Below, piece by piece: positions 38,659-48,728 of a stretch of 51,632 nucleotides of DNA. This DNA comes from Chara braunii (taxonomy: Eukaryota > Streptophyta > Charophyceae > Charales > Characeae), in contig BFEA01000002.1 of the NCBI GenBank assembly GCA_003427395.1, positions 5,625,851-5,677,482 of the forward strand. Direction: 5' to 3'. Below the pieces are notes generated by a model. It was given only the letters and a program-made list of their open reading frames with translations. It searched no databases and was not told where the DNA came from. The position numbers were made by a program, and so were the translations under genes. How positions within the stretch are numbered: the stretch's first letter is position 1; each line of letters opens with the position of its first letter.

Positions 38659-38830
38659 GTGGGAACAAAACTCCAGTCAATTCGTGGGGAGCAACACGTG
38701 CTGGGAACCGTGCCCAGCGTCCCATATGGAATCTTACCGTGTATCTCACGTACAAGGCTGGCCACGTTGTCGAGAGCGCCAGCTGCCCACATCCCCATGT
38801 GGCATGTGCCTTTACGACCCACTTGCACAA
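37431..38830. other. No gene recognised
   Basis: It contains an ATC microsatellite (about 37839-37861), a GC-rich segment (37.9-38.4 kb) and CTT/poly-T sequence (about 38608-38658). Open frames over the GC-rich part have no recognisable domain. Confidence 0.45.
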
Positions 38831-38834
38831 GGTA

Positions 38835-39060
38835 TTGTTGAAGCAATCAGGTCTTTGGACTGTCATCCTGATCCGTTTGTTCCCTGTCTGTCTGTCTGTC
38901 TGTCTGTCTGTCTTTCTCATCTCGAAAGCCCTCACTGGCAGTGAAAATCTGCCTGCTATCTCTTCCAGGAAAGCGGTTCTGGTTAGGGTGAAAAAAAGGG
39001 GGAAAAAAGAGGATCACCACCGTTGCATTCCTGCCTTCCTCAGATTGGGTCTGTGGCACT
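38835..39060 (+). repeat. Dispersed repeat with CTGT microsatellite, copy 2
   Basis: It follows copy 1 (31735-31995) in order: CAATCAGGTCTTTGGACTGT, (TGTC)n, CGAAAGCCCTCACTGGCAGT, GAGGATCACCACCGTTGCAT, GATTGGGTCTGTGGCACTGG. Roughly 80% similar by eye. Confidence 0.75.
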
Positions 39061-39207
39061 GGAGTCATGTTCAAATTCGCAGTCAAACATGAGTTAAAAC
39101 CCACTTGAGTCTGTAAGTGGGTCTGTGCCACAGACTCCAGTGCGTCTCTTGTGGACTTGGCACACGATTTTTAACTCATGTTTGACTGCGAATTTGAACA
39201 TGACTCC
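39061..39207. repeat. Near-perfect 39-bp inverted repeat
   Basis: The left arm GGAGTCATGTTCAAATTCGC with AGTCAAACATGAGTTAAAA is exactly mirrored by TTTTAACTCATGTTTGACTG with CGAATTTGAACATGACTCC. The loop of about 70 bp holds GTGCCACAGACTCCAGTGCG. That block recurs at about 39238 and partially at 39052, so nested duplication built the palindrome. Confidence 0.9.
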
Positions 39208-39376
39208 AAGGCAAAAGTTGCTTGTACATGACTCCAGTGCCACAGACTCCAGTGCGTCTCTTGAAACCCACTTATGTTTTATTTTAAATGCGTGTGCCAA
39301 GTCCGTGCACACCCTTTTTTTTTTTTTTTTTTTGAACGCCTGTGTTTTGGCCTACTCCGTGCTCTTCCAAAATTGG

Positions 39377-39487
39377 CTGCCATCTTCACCCAAATACAAC
39401 GCCCAGTCATTATAGCTGTATTTGGGACATCTTTCAGTCCAGATACTGCGATAATGACCAGGTGTTGTATTCGGGTCAAGATGGTAG
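39377..39487. mobile_element. MITE family 1 copy
   Basis: Left CTGCCATCTTCACCCAAATA, internal CAGTCATTATAGCTGTATTT, right TTGTATTCGGGTCAAGATGG with TAG. Confidence 0.8.
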
Positions 39488-39599
39488 TTTGGTCCCAGTC
39501 TCAGAGCTGACCGCGCCAGGCAAAAAACATTGCATGGATATTATTATTATTATGTGTCGAAGTCGTCTGGCCAAACTGACTTGGGACCAAACTGCATCG

Positions 39600-39705
39600 C
39601 TACCATCTTCACCCGAATAAAACGGCCGGTCATTCAAGCTGTATTTGGTGCACCTTTCAGTCCAGATGCACTGGGCGCTGTGTTGCGTTCGGGTGAAGAC
39701 AGTAG
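39600..39705. mobile_element. MITE family 1 copy
   Basis: Left CTACCATCTTCACCCGAATA, internal GGTCATTCAAGCTGTATTTG, right GTTGCGTTCGGGTGAAGACA with GTAG. It is 112 bp from its neighbour, with a similar inter-element sequence (TTGGTCCCAGTCT / TTGTTCCAAGTCT), suggesting a block duplication. Confidence 0.8.
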
Positions 39706-40163
39706 TTTGTTCCAAGTCTGGGAGTCTACTTGACCGGGCACACAAAAATTATGCATGGCTATTTTGGTCCCAGTCTGTCTTTGCCGAACTGAATTCAATT
39801 TGGCAGCACCAAAAAAAAAAAGAAAAAAAAAAAAAGTAAAGGGGCCCTTGGGGGGTGTAAAAACATAGCCCTTGCTTGTCTGAGTATGTAATATGTATGT
39901 GAGGGAGATTGACTCGGTGCTGATTTCTTTTGCATCCCTGTTTGCCCTAAGCAGAAGTACCAACTGATTTAGCAAATGAGCACCCTTTTTTTTTTTTTTT
40001 TTTCCTCAATTTGAAGTCCCATGTTTGATTTCACACCAGAACAAAGCCCCCTTTGATCAAAACGATGACTCCCTTTCGCCTAAGTGCGAGTGGGGGTCAC
40101 AATCGGCTGAGGACCAAGTTGGCAAATTGGCAAATATGGGTGAAGGATTCATCATTCATATGA

Positions 40164-40455
40164 CGACCCCCTTTTGACAGCCTTTTGACCCCCTTCTGAG
40201 GCCCTTTTGACCCCGTTTTGACCCCCTTTTGACCACCTTTTGATCCTCTTCTGACCCCCTTCTGACTCCCTTCTGACCCCCCTTTGACCCCCTTCTGACC
40301 CCCTTTTGATGCCCTTCTGACCCCGTCTTGAACCCCTTCTCACCCCCTTCCGACCCCCTTCTGACCACCTTTTGACCCCGTTTTGACCCCCTTCTGAGCC
40401 CCTTTTTGACCCCCTTCTGACCCCCTTCTGAACCCAGTCTGACCCCCTTTTGCCT
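40164..40455. repeat. 11-bp minisatellite
   Basis: GACCCCCTTTT and GACCCCCTTCT alternate for about 26 units. Because 11 is not a multiple of 3, three units make a 33-bp period, so open frames read as an 11-residue Gly/Lys/Arg repeat. That peptide is a repeat artefact. Confidence 0.92.
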
Positions 40456-40983
40456 GTATCTGAGTGGCAGTCAAAATTGGATGAGGAGTCAGGACCAGGT
40501 TTGCGAACGTGGGAGTGAGGACGCAGGGTTGACAGTACAATGACCCCCTCCTTTCGCCTGAGGCAGACTCACCTCCACCTTTTTTTTTTTTTTTTTTTAA
40601 TTATTATTATTATTAAACTCCCTTTTGGATATTAGAGGTGTTGAGCCAGACTCACCTCCTCCACTCTGGAAGGGGAATCTTTACTTTTTCCTTTTTTGTT
40701 CTTTTCAATCTTTTCGTAGTAATTAAGGGGAAAAGGAAAACTTATATTATGTTGTCTGTGAGTCTGTAACTAGTAAGTTTTGTAAGCGGTAAATGCAAAT
40801 GAACTTGACAACTTGGTACATATGGCAGACCAAGAGTCACCAAATTAAAATATATGCGTATGTTCATGCATCGGTCTGCTATTTGGTGCCAGGTACATTC
40901 ATTTCACCTCAAAAAACTTGCACTGTATGCGTATGTACGGCTCCAATCCTGCTGCACCGGTATGTGCTTCTGAGTCGTAACAT

Positions 40984-42154
40984 CTAGTAAGAGAGAACCC
41001 AAGCCATAAGTGCTGTGATGAGAGCCATCAAAATTGCATCGAGCGTCGAATGCGAAATGTGAAAGGGAAGGTAAAGTGTGCACAAGGCATGCAACAATCT
41101 ACAATTGCAGAGGAGAGGATGCTGCATCGACTCAGCTGAGCTGCGGGCATAGTCGCCAAACCCCAACCCTCCGCCTCCTCCAGCCAAGTCCCCTCCTTTA
41201 TCACTTCCCTGCTCTCCATTTCCTCCCTCCCCGCCTTGCCATCCTTCCCCTCCTTCTCCCCAATAAGCTTCTCCTCCCTCCCCTCCACCTCCGCCTCCGG
41301 CTTCCCCTCCTCCGTCCCCTCCTCCGTCCCCTCCTCCTTCCTCTCCTCCTTCGCCTCCTCCTCCCCAATACCCTTGTCGTGCCTCCCCTCCACCTCCCTC
41401 CTCCCCTCCTCCATCACCTCCTTTTCCTCCTTTCTCTCCTGGACCTCCTCCCCCCTCTTGTCCTCCTCCCTGTCCTCCACCTCGCTTTCCTCCTCCTCCT
41501 TCCTCCCCTTCTCCCCCTCCTCCATCCCCTCCCCCTACTCCTGCACCTGCGCCAGGGGCTGGCCCGTCTCTCTGACTTCCTCCAGGGGCGCCACCGCCCT
41601 GGCCTCCTCCTGGAGGCACCCTCGCACCTGTCGCACCTCCCCCTCCGTCATATCTGCGCCCTGAGCTCCTCAGATCTCCCTGGTCAGGCCACCCGTCTGC
41701 CATGTTTATGCATGAAGGAGGCTGGACACTGCTGCTGCCACCGAACGCCTGCAGGCAAAAGAAATATGGCGGCGCGCCAATGGAGCTCTCTAAGTTTACG
41801 TTTCTGAGCTGTATGCTTCTGCACGGCTCTGCTCGACTACAAGCTAACCTCCCCATCCGTCCATCAAGTGCCGACCCTGTCCCTCTCACACCGTCAAAGA
41901 CAATGTTGGTGATCTCCACACCGCGGCTTCCTTGCTTGCATCGACGACCATTGCAATGATAGAACGCGTCGATGACCAGAGGCATGTGGACATTAATCAT
42001 TTTAAGATTCCTAAACACAACATTATCGACCGATCCTTGTCCGTTGGGCCAGGCCTTGATTCGTGCCCCGTTTGCCGACCCTTCGTATGTAATGTCGCTT
42101 ATCTGTACGTCATGGATATATGCTATAGTTCCTCCTTCTCCCAAGCCGCCAATG
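40984..42154 (-). CDS. Polygalacturonase (GH28) 3' exon with Gly-rich C-terminal extension
   Basis: GH28 enzymes hydrolyse alpha-1,4-galacturonan in pectic cell walls. The exon begins after TTAATACAG (acceptor at 42156-42155) with SIGGLGEGGTIAYIHDVQIS, the end of the conserved GISIGSLG motif. It continues with ARIKAWPNGQG, the RIK substrate-binding motif, then VVFRNLKMINV, VEITNIVFDGVRGTGSA and a Cys-rich end (YFFCLQAF, PPSCINM). The upstream exons that would hold NTD, DD and the catalytic GHG were not found, so the gene is 5'-partial. From about 41680 to 41140 the frame is a Gly/Glu-rich tract. It ends in LDAILMALITALMAWVLSY before TAG, a hydrophobic tail compatible with a GPI-anchor signal. 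The tail is unusual for the family. It stays open across about 540 bp of G-rich minus strand, but repeat composition makes its reality less certain than the GH28 part. Confidence 0.85.
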
Positions 42155-42305
42155 CTGTATTAACACCGCCACCAAAAGAGCACCATCCCACGTGGAAGAG
42201 GGAGTGAGGGCATATACTCACACAAGAACTGTCGTAAATGCGCAAAAAAAAATTAATGTACCATACAATAAGCGTATTCCCAGAGAGAAAAACCAAGATG
42301 GGCTA

Positions 42306-42579
<274 letters not shown>

Positions 42580-42581
<2 letters not shown>

Positions 42582-43128
42582 GCGGCAACCACTTGTAATT
42601 CACTAAATTCAATTGTTTTTGCTGGGACTATGTCCGATGGCAGCTGGAGTACATCATACAGGCACAGGCACAAAAACAATCAGGTTCTTCTCTTTTGTTT
42701 TTCGTTTTTCTTTTTATTATTTTATAAATAAAATAACTCCTGCGGACAGGGTAGGACATATGATTAATATCAAAAAAGAAAAGAAAAGAAAAAAAAAAGA
42801 GGCAGCCTTTACCGGGTTTACCCCACTATGTTTATATGCTATCTGGATCTGCTTATTAACTGCTGTCAACCTACCAGTGTCCGCCAATACTCCTACGGAA
42901 GGTACATTGAAATGACAGAAAATAAAATAAAATAAAATAAAAATAAATGACAGTTACGTGGCAAATTGTTCGAAAGCAAGTTCATAGCTTTAAATGGAGC
43001 CGCCCGATCGTCGATCGAAAACCCATCAGTCCTTTCGGTTCTCGTACCACCACTGGGATAGAGCGCTGGCACAAGGGCTTTCACCCCAAAAAAAAAAGTC
43101 CCGGTCAAGGTCCTAGACAGACCCAGCA

Positions 43129-43190
<62 letters not shown>

Positions 43191-43360
43191 TTAGACACTT
43201 TGCTGCAGATATGACAACTTAAATTTGGTTCTATGTAACTTAGGGCAGATTACCCAGAAACGCGACACTCGGCGAGCGGTCCTTATGTTTCCGTAAAACA
43301 TTGGCACATCCCGGCTTAAAGTTTCCGCATCCATTCCATCTGCCCAACTTATTTAGATCT
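42580..43360. other. Non-coding stretch upstream of the polygalacturonase exon
   Basis: It contains (AAAAT)n-like sequence near 42920-42947 and a poly-A run (43130-43187). No further GH28 exon could be seen on the minus strand. Confidence 0.5.
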
Positions 43361-43513
43361 CTTAAACCACCCGTACTTGGGCGACGCCTTAGCGTTAAGG
43401 CTATGTGATTTCCGCGGCCGGCGGGCCATCAATAAATCGAATCGACAGCCCGCGCTGCTTCGAGATTTGGGCGGCCGGCGCGGCGCGCAGTGCCCAAGTA
43501 CTGGTGGTTTTAA
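43361..43513. mobile_element. MITE family 2 copy
   Basis: Left CTTAAACCACCCGTACTTGG, right CCCAAGTACTGGTGGTTTTA, 153 bp. The GC-rich interior (CGCGGCCGGCGGGCC) differs from the other copies, so only the ends are conserved. Confidence 0.8.
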
Positions 43514-44014
43514 CTTATCGAATTCCTTCCTTGCCTCCATCCAAATCTTCTCCGCACCCATCCTAATCAAACAAGTCCCTCAGTGACCCTCAGTGCTTCC
43601 TTGTCCAGCTGAGGACAAATCACAACAATTTCTCCTTCACTGCCCACAAACAATTTCTCCTTCACTTCCCACAAACAAGTCTCTCAATGACCCTCATTGC
43701 TTGTACAAATCACAACAATTTGTTGTTCCTTGTAACAGAGAAATTGTTGTTCCTTGTACAGCTGAGGGCAAATCTCAACAATTGAATTGGTTGGGCTTAA
43801 AGAATTAGCCTTAAAAAAAAATAAAAAAAATTCTCTGCAGTTACGACGAAGATCAACTGCCGGTGGGAACATCAGATCCAACGACCTACGCTTTTTTCAA
43901 TTACTAAATGATAGTGAAATCACGTCATCCATGGACAGCGTCACAGCCCGTAGCTGTTTCATAACTATGACTACCGACATTGGCATTGAGACATTGGCAG
44001 GCCCTATCGTGTTC

Positions 44015-44043
44015 ACGCGAATCTATTCGGGTGAAGACGGTAG
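44015..44043. mobile_element. MITE family 1 right-end fragment
   Basis: GCGAATCTATTCGGGTGAAG with ACGGTAG is one intact TIR. No left end was found. Confidence 0.55.
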
Positions 44044-44591
44044 CCTCTTCAACGGTAATAGGTCCCGGTCCCGGTTTCCAACAAGCAAAAGACTTGGTCA
44101 ATTTCAGACACAGCATCTCTGCATCGAAACTTCCTCCGAGCGCTAGGCACATTCCGAGCAATTGACATGTGCAATGTGCATATTATGCCTTTCGGCGGCA
44201 GTCGCGGAGCCTCCCACAGCCGACGGATCATATGTCCGTCAACAGGGGGGAGATTGTAGACTGTTGGCCTGTGGGCCTGTGTGCAAGTGCAGGGCACTGA
44301 GGGCAGGACTTCCGTGGAGGTTGGCCTTGCGCTGGTTGGACAGGAAACCAGCAACAGATAGATGTGTATTTCAAATTTTTGTCCATAGACTCCATGCTTC
44401 CCTTTTTTTTTTTTTTTTTTTTTTTTTCCCCTTGTCTTCTTCTTCTTCTTCTTGTTGAAGATGTCCTGAACAGCAGGAGGGAATCTAGTTCCCCCGATCT
44501 TCGAGTCCCACAACCGTCGTCACTGTACTCGGACCCAACTAACTCTACCATCATCATACCGTACCTGCCCTACCATCCGTGCCCCGATGTT

Positions 44592-44641
<50 letters not shown>

Positions 44642-45257
44642 CCGTGCATCGAATATTAAATCTGTAACCCTTCTTACTACTGCCTGCCTGTGGCAATCTG
44701 AGCCACTGGGCCCCAGTTGAGGCCCGGTTCCAGACAGGCAGGGTAGGCCTAAGGGACGACGGTTCAGATGAGGCCCAGATGGGCCTGGACCACAGCGGTT
44801 CAGGCAGGCCTAGGGTAGAGGCCTAGGGCAAACGGCCACAAGGCCGGTACCGGTCCAGCATAGGACCTACCGGCGGCGTTTCAGAGGCTGCCACATTTAG
44901 GCGCCAAGTCCAGTTTGAATCTGGAACGTCGATTCAGATTAACGATCCAGGCCGGTAGGTACCAGCAGGCAGGAGGCCGGCCCAGGACTACAAAAGGCTG
45001 GGTACCAGCCTCAGCGGTAGGTTAGAAGCTAGAGGTTAGTAGCGTTAGCGTTAGTCTTCAGGATTAGCGCAGCAGTTCAGCGATAACTCCATTAGCGCAG
45101 CACTGCGGCACAGCGAGGAGCAGCGAGAGAGTAGTAGTCCAGCGGCGAGGAGATTAGTGCAGCATTGGGCGCAGCGCCAGTTACCGGCCCAGGCCCCCTT
45201 GCAGCGCCATAGCTACTGTGCCAGGTACCAGGGAGGAAGGCTTTGTCTCCTTCACCG

Positions 45258-45334
<77 letters not shown>

Positions 45335-46058
45335 CTACCTTCTCAGTCTCAGGCTATTTCTGGGTTCTCCTATGGGACTACTGCAGTATGAGGGATGGTT
45401 ACGAATTCTGATAACATGGGGAACATCGACATTGGGACTACGAGTTGAGGACTACTTGGGGATCTGATTTCATCTTCTTTCTGAAGATGTACTTGACATT
45501 GTGAGATCGATATCTGCGATATTGTGAGACTTGGCATTCGCGACATTTCGGATTTTCGTCACTTCTGACATTTCAAGATACTATCTTTGGAGACATTGAA
45601 TTGATGTCATCTTCCCTCTCCTCCTCCTTTCGTCTCTCCCTCTCCGCCTTCGTCCATGGATGATCTCAGTCCCTGGCCTTTCGTCTATGTCTGAGACCAG
45701 GGCATTCACACCCCTGATGAATGTTTGAGAGTGTTCGACTGCAGTCCGAGTCAGGTCCGAGTCAGTCCAAGGTATCTCAAGTCTTCCGCTTGCATTCGTA
45801 TTAACTCTGTATTATCTGGTCGGTTCTGGGAATCTGCGCCATACTTATGACTGTGTTTCACGAGTATGCAACACTGCCAGAATTCGTCGTAGTTGTTGTA
45901 CTCGTATCTTTCCTGCTAAACTCCTTGACGGCATGCAAAATCTCCGTCAGAAAACTGAGATCACTGCTGTTTCAGAATCGAAACTATATTCGTGTGATTT
46001 CTGGTATTATGCTTCGGCCACGGTTTGAGATATACACTACTAATAAATTAAATCCCTA
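44044..46058. other. No gene recognised; microsatellites and possible LTR-like sequence
   Basis: It holds poly-T/CTT (44404-44455), (TTG)n (44594-44641) and (CT)n (45262-45331). AGTAGCGTTAGCGTTAG and GCGCAGCA motifs repeat at 45.0-45.2 kb. The composition from 44.7 to 45.8 kb would suit a solo LTR, but I found no second LTR, primer site or TG...CA pair. Confidence 0.4.
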
Positions 46059-47237
46059 GGGTCTCGTTAGACACTCCTAAAGGATTCCTAAAGGATTTAG
46101 GACGAGTCCTAAAAGAATTTTAGGAATGGGTGCGGGACGCCCATCTATGTGTTTGATGATTGATTTTCAAGAGTTTCTATGGAATCAACTATCACAATCG
46201 TCAATCAAAAAAAAAGATTTGAAATATGTATTTACTATTTACTTATTGTAGTCTTACCTCTACTTGGTAGTTTAGTAGCAGGCGTGTTTGGTCGCTTTCT
46301 TGGTTCACGAGGGGCTGCCTTGGTAACAACCACTTGTGTTCCAATTTCTTCAGATCTGTGTTTCATAGCTTTTTACACGCATTCCTAAAGAAAAGCTTTT
46401 AGGACTGGTCCTAAAGGGTATCCCGCGGCCCGTTTTCATATACGTATACGTAGCCGCGTGTACGATGTCCGCCCATTCCGGCCTCATGTCCGTGGTACAC
46501 AGGGCGGCGGGCCATGCCCGGTTCATGACGGGGAGGTGAAAAGCCAGCGGACGCAGGCGTTCAAAATTTTGAATTGAAACTTTTGCAGACGCAGGGCGGC
46601 GGGCAGGAGGACAGCCATCGGACATGTATACAGCCTCCAGCCGGGAACAGAAGCGGCTTCTCCTGCGGCATCGACATCAGGCGTTACGTGCAGGACTCCG
46701 ACAGGCGATGGAGATGGACCTTCGCAGCGGCGACCATGCGCTGTGTGAAGAAGAGCATGAGGCTGTGGCATTGGCGGTGACGGCCGTTGTCATGAACACG
46801 ATGAGCGACACGTCGTCGACACACCGGCGAATGCGTTTGCAGGGGGGCACCGGTCCCGCCGCGCGAGTCATCGTCCTCGTCCGCGTTTCAAATCGAAGCT
46901 AACGGTTGACTACGGACGAGAGGGCACCCCCGCTTGCCCTCCACAGTCCACTTCGCCCTCCACGACTGGCCCGACGGACAGCTTCTGCACCATTGAGTCT
47001 GAGACAACGGTGCCACGCGCGCGTCGCCAAGACTCCGTGAAATGTGGGTTCCTAAAAATTTTAGATGCTCGGGAGGAGGTAAAATTTTTAGGAACTTTTG
47101 CCTGGGGATTTCTAAATCCTTTAGGACTAGTCCTAACGCCGTTTTCACATTTTCATTCGCCAACTTGTATTTAGGAATGCGTGTAACCACACTGCATTCC
47201 TAAAAAATGGCATTTTTAGGAGTGTCTAACGAGACCC
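46059..47237. mobile_element. PIF/Harbinger-like TIR element (1179 bp, non-autonomous)
   Basis: Perfect 23-bp TIRs begin GGGTCTCGTTAGACACTCCT at both ends. The flanking 3-bp target duplications are CTA (left) and TTA (right), matching the TWA preference of PIF/Harbinger. The unoccupied site TAATAAATTAAATCC-TTA-GTTCGAC is present at about 47321-47346, confirming the borders. Inside are sub-terminal CCTAAA/TTTAGG repeats, a nad5 fragment, and a GC-rich segment (46430-46930) with open frames on both strands but no recognised transposase. One frame reads REQKRLLLRHRHQALRAGL and could be a remnant. Confidence 0.88.
46236..46376 (+). pseudogene. Mitochondrial nad5 5'-end fragment inside the TIR element
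   Basis: The frame reads [20 protein letters not shown] then [20 protein letters not shown], the N-terminus of NADH dehydrogenase subunit 5 (consensus MYLLIVFLPLLGS ... GRFLG). It ends abruptly after about 47 codons at CACGCATTCCTAAAG. Inverted CCTAAA-rich repeats flank it closely (about 46078-46140 and 46383-46430). The transposon therefore captured it, or a NUMT landed inside. Confidence 0.87.
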
Positions 47238-47413
47238 TTAGTTCGACGTCTGATTTACACTGCCTTAATAAATTAAATCCTTTCTTGCCATCTGCTACAC
47301 TGACATCGGAATTTCCGATCTAATAAATTAAATCCTTAGTTCGACATCTAATTTACACTGCCTTAATAAATTAAATCCTTTCTTGCCGTCTGCTACACTG
47401 ACATCAGAATTGC
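47238..47413. repeat. Approximately 97-bp tandem repeat at the transposon target
   Basis: TTAGTTCGACGTCTGATTTA ... CTGACATCGGAATTTCCGAT repeats as TTAGTTCGACATCTAATTTA ... CTGACATCAGAATTGCCGA. The TIR element sits exactly at a unit boundary. Confidence 0.88.
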
Positions 47414-47520
47414 CGAATGCGCGTTTCAAATATCTCCATTGCTCACACCAAACAATTCGGGCTTCGGACTTGAGCACAAAGTTACGACAACCCTTGCTCT
47501 CTCGTGGTCATACAGGGTCT

Positions 47521-47597
47521 CTACCTTCTTCCACCGAATACAATGTACGGAACGGTCATTTTAGCTGTATTTGAGGCATCTTTCAGTCTAGATACAT
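47521..47597. mobile_element. MITE family 1, truncated right side
   Basis: CTACCTTCTTCCACCGAATA, GGTCATTTTAGCTGTATTTG and CATCTTTCAGTCTAGATACA match the left two thirds. The right TIR is absent. Confidence 0.6.
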
Positions 47598-47695
47598 TCT
47601 AACCGACCTGCCAGATTCTTTGGATTCCCCTACGGTTCCCCCGATCATGTTCGCCGGAGCAGTCATTACCTCTCGAGGCTCTCGTGCTTTCCGGG

Positions 47696-47696
<1 letters not shown>

Positions 47697-47726
<30 letters not shown>

Positions 47727-47741
47727 CTTCTTCTTCTTCTT
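47697..47741. repeat. (CTT)n microsatellite
   Basis: An uninterrupted TTC/CTT tract of about 45 bp; it looks like a homopolymer in translation only. Confidence 0.95.
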
Positions 47742-48125
47742 CACATTTCCTGCCTTTCTCTGCTCCTCTCCCCGACGTTGGCTCCTAGACTGCTTTATAG
47801 CTACCTGCTTCTTCTTTGGTCCTCGCGCGTTCAAAGTAGGTGACCAGCTTCGAAGAAGATATATTAAAGACTCAGCAGATTATTGACAGCATCCTTCAAG
47901 ACCGGAATGAAAACGTAAGCCATGCAACCCAGACATCTCCAACCATCTGTGAAAGTGGGATACGGCACCACCCACCGATGCGCTTCTACTGCTATGTCCT
48001 GACCATTGGGTGTTCAACGTTCGCTCGGTCTTACCAATGTAGGTGGCTCGACACCAAGGAGAAACTCTGACATATACACAGCAATCAGGGTCGCCACCAA
48101 GTCTGCTTGAGTGGCAGTGGTCATC

Positions 48126-48206
48126 AAAACCACCAGTACATCTGAGGCCCTTTTGTACGAGGCGGATTCCCACTACGGGGCAGGCTTTGCCGAAATGCCG
48201 CACGCC

Positions 48207-48242
<36 letters not shown>

Positions 48243-48359
48243 CAAGTTTTGGGTGGCGTGCCGCCAGCCATTTTGGTGCGGTTGCACCCGACCTGCAATG
48301 TTTTCAGTGAGGATCAATCATTGATTGTGAACTTGGCTGGGGCCATGTACTGGTGGTAT
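48126..48359. mobile_element. MITE family 2 copy interrupted by poly-T
   Basis: Left AAAACCACCAGTACATCTGA with GGCCC, right TGGGGCCATGTACTGGTGGT. A poly-T run (about 48208-48242) lies in the centre. The TIRs are more diverged than in the other copies. Confidence 0.65.
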
Positions 48360-48666
48360 AGGGGGGGGGGGGGGGGGCTTCGTAAGGCTACCTTGGAACA
48401 CTGCCTGTTAGCATGCCCGCTGGCACTGCAAGTTATGGTCCCAGTTGAACTACTCAGCTTGGTTCTTCATTCATTTCGGGTAGTCAACGTCGATGGGGAA
48501 TTAACCCCTTGTTACGGGGGCTGATGTCCAAAATAGGTCGGCACCCTGGCAAGATTTTGAGCGCAGCCACACTCATGTTGGGGCTATCTGATTGTCGCCT
48601 TCTACTTTCGGCGAAGAGGGAATTTAAACCTAAGGGGGCCCTCTTTAAAATAAAAACATAAAATAA

Positions 48667-48728
<62 letters not shown>

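Noticed and set aside
40152-40368. Gly/Lys/Arg repeat proteins on the minus strand
   Set aside because: Product of the 11-bp minisatellite, present in more than one frame.
41034-41807. Plus-strand 257-codon Leu/Pro-rich frame
   Set aside because: It is the shadow of the polygalacturonase Gly-rich tail on the opposite strand.
44700-46058. Solo LTR of a retrotransposon
   Set aside because: Composition is suggestive, but no paired ends, target duplication, primer-binding site or coding region was seen.
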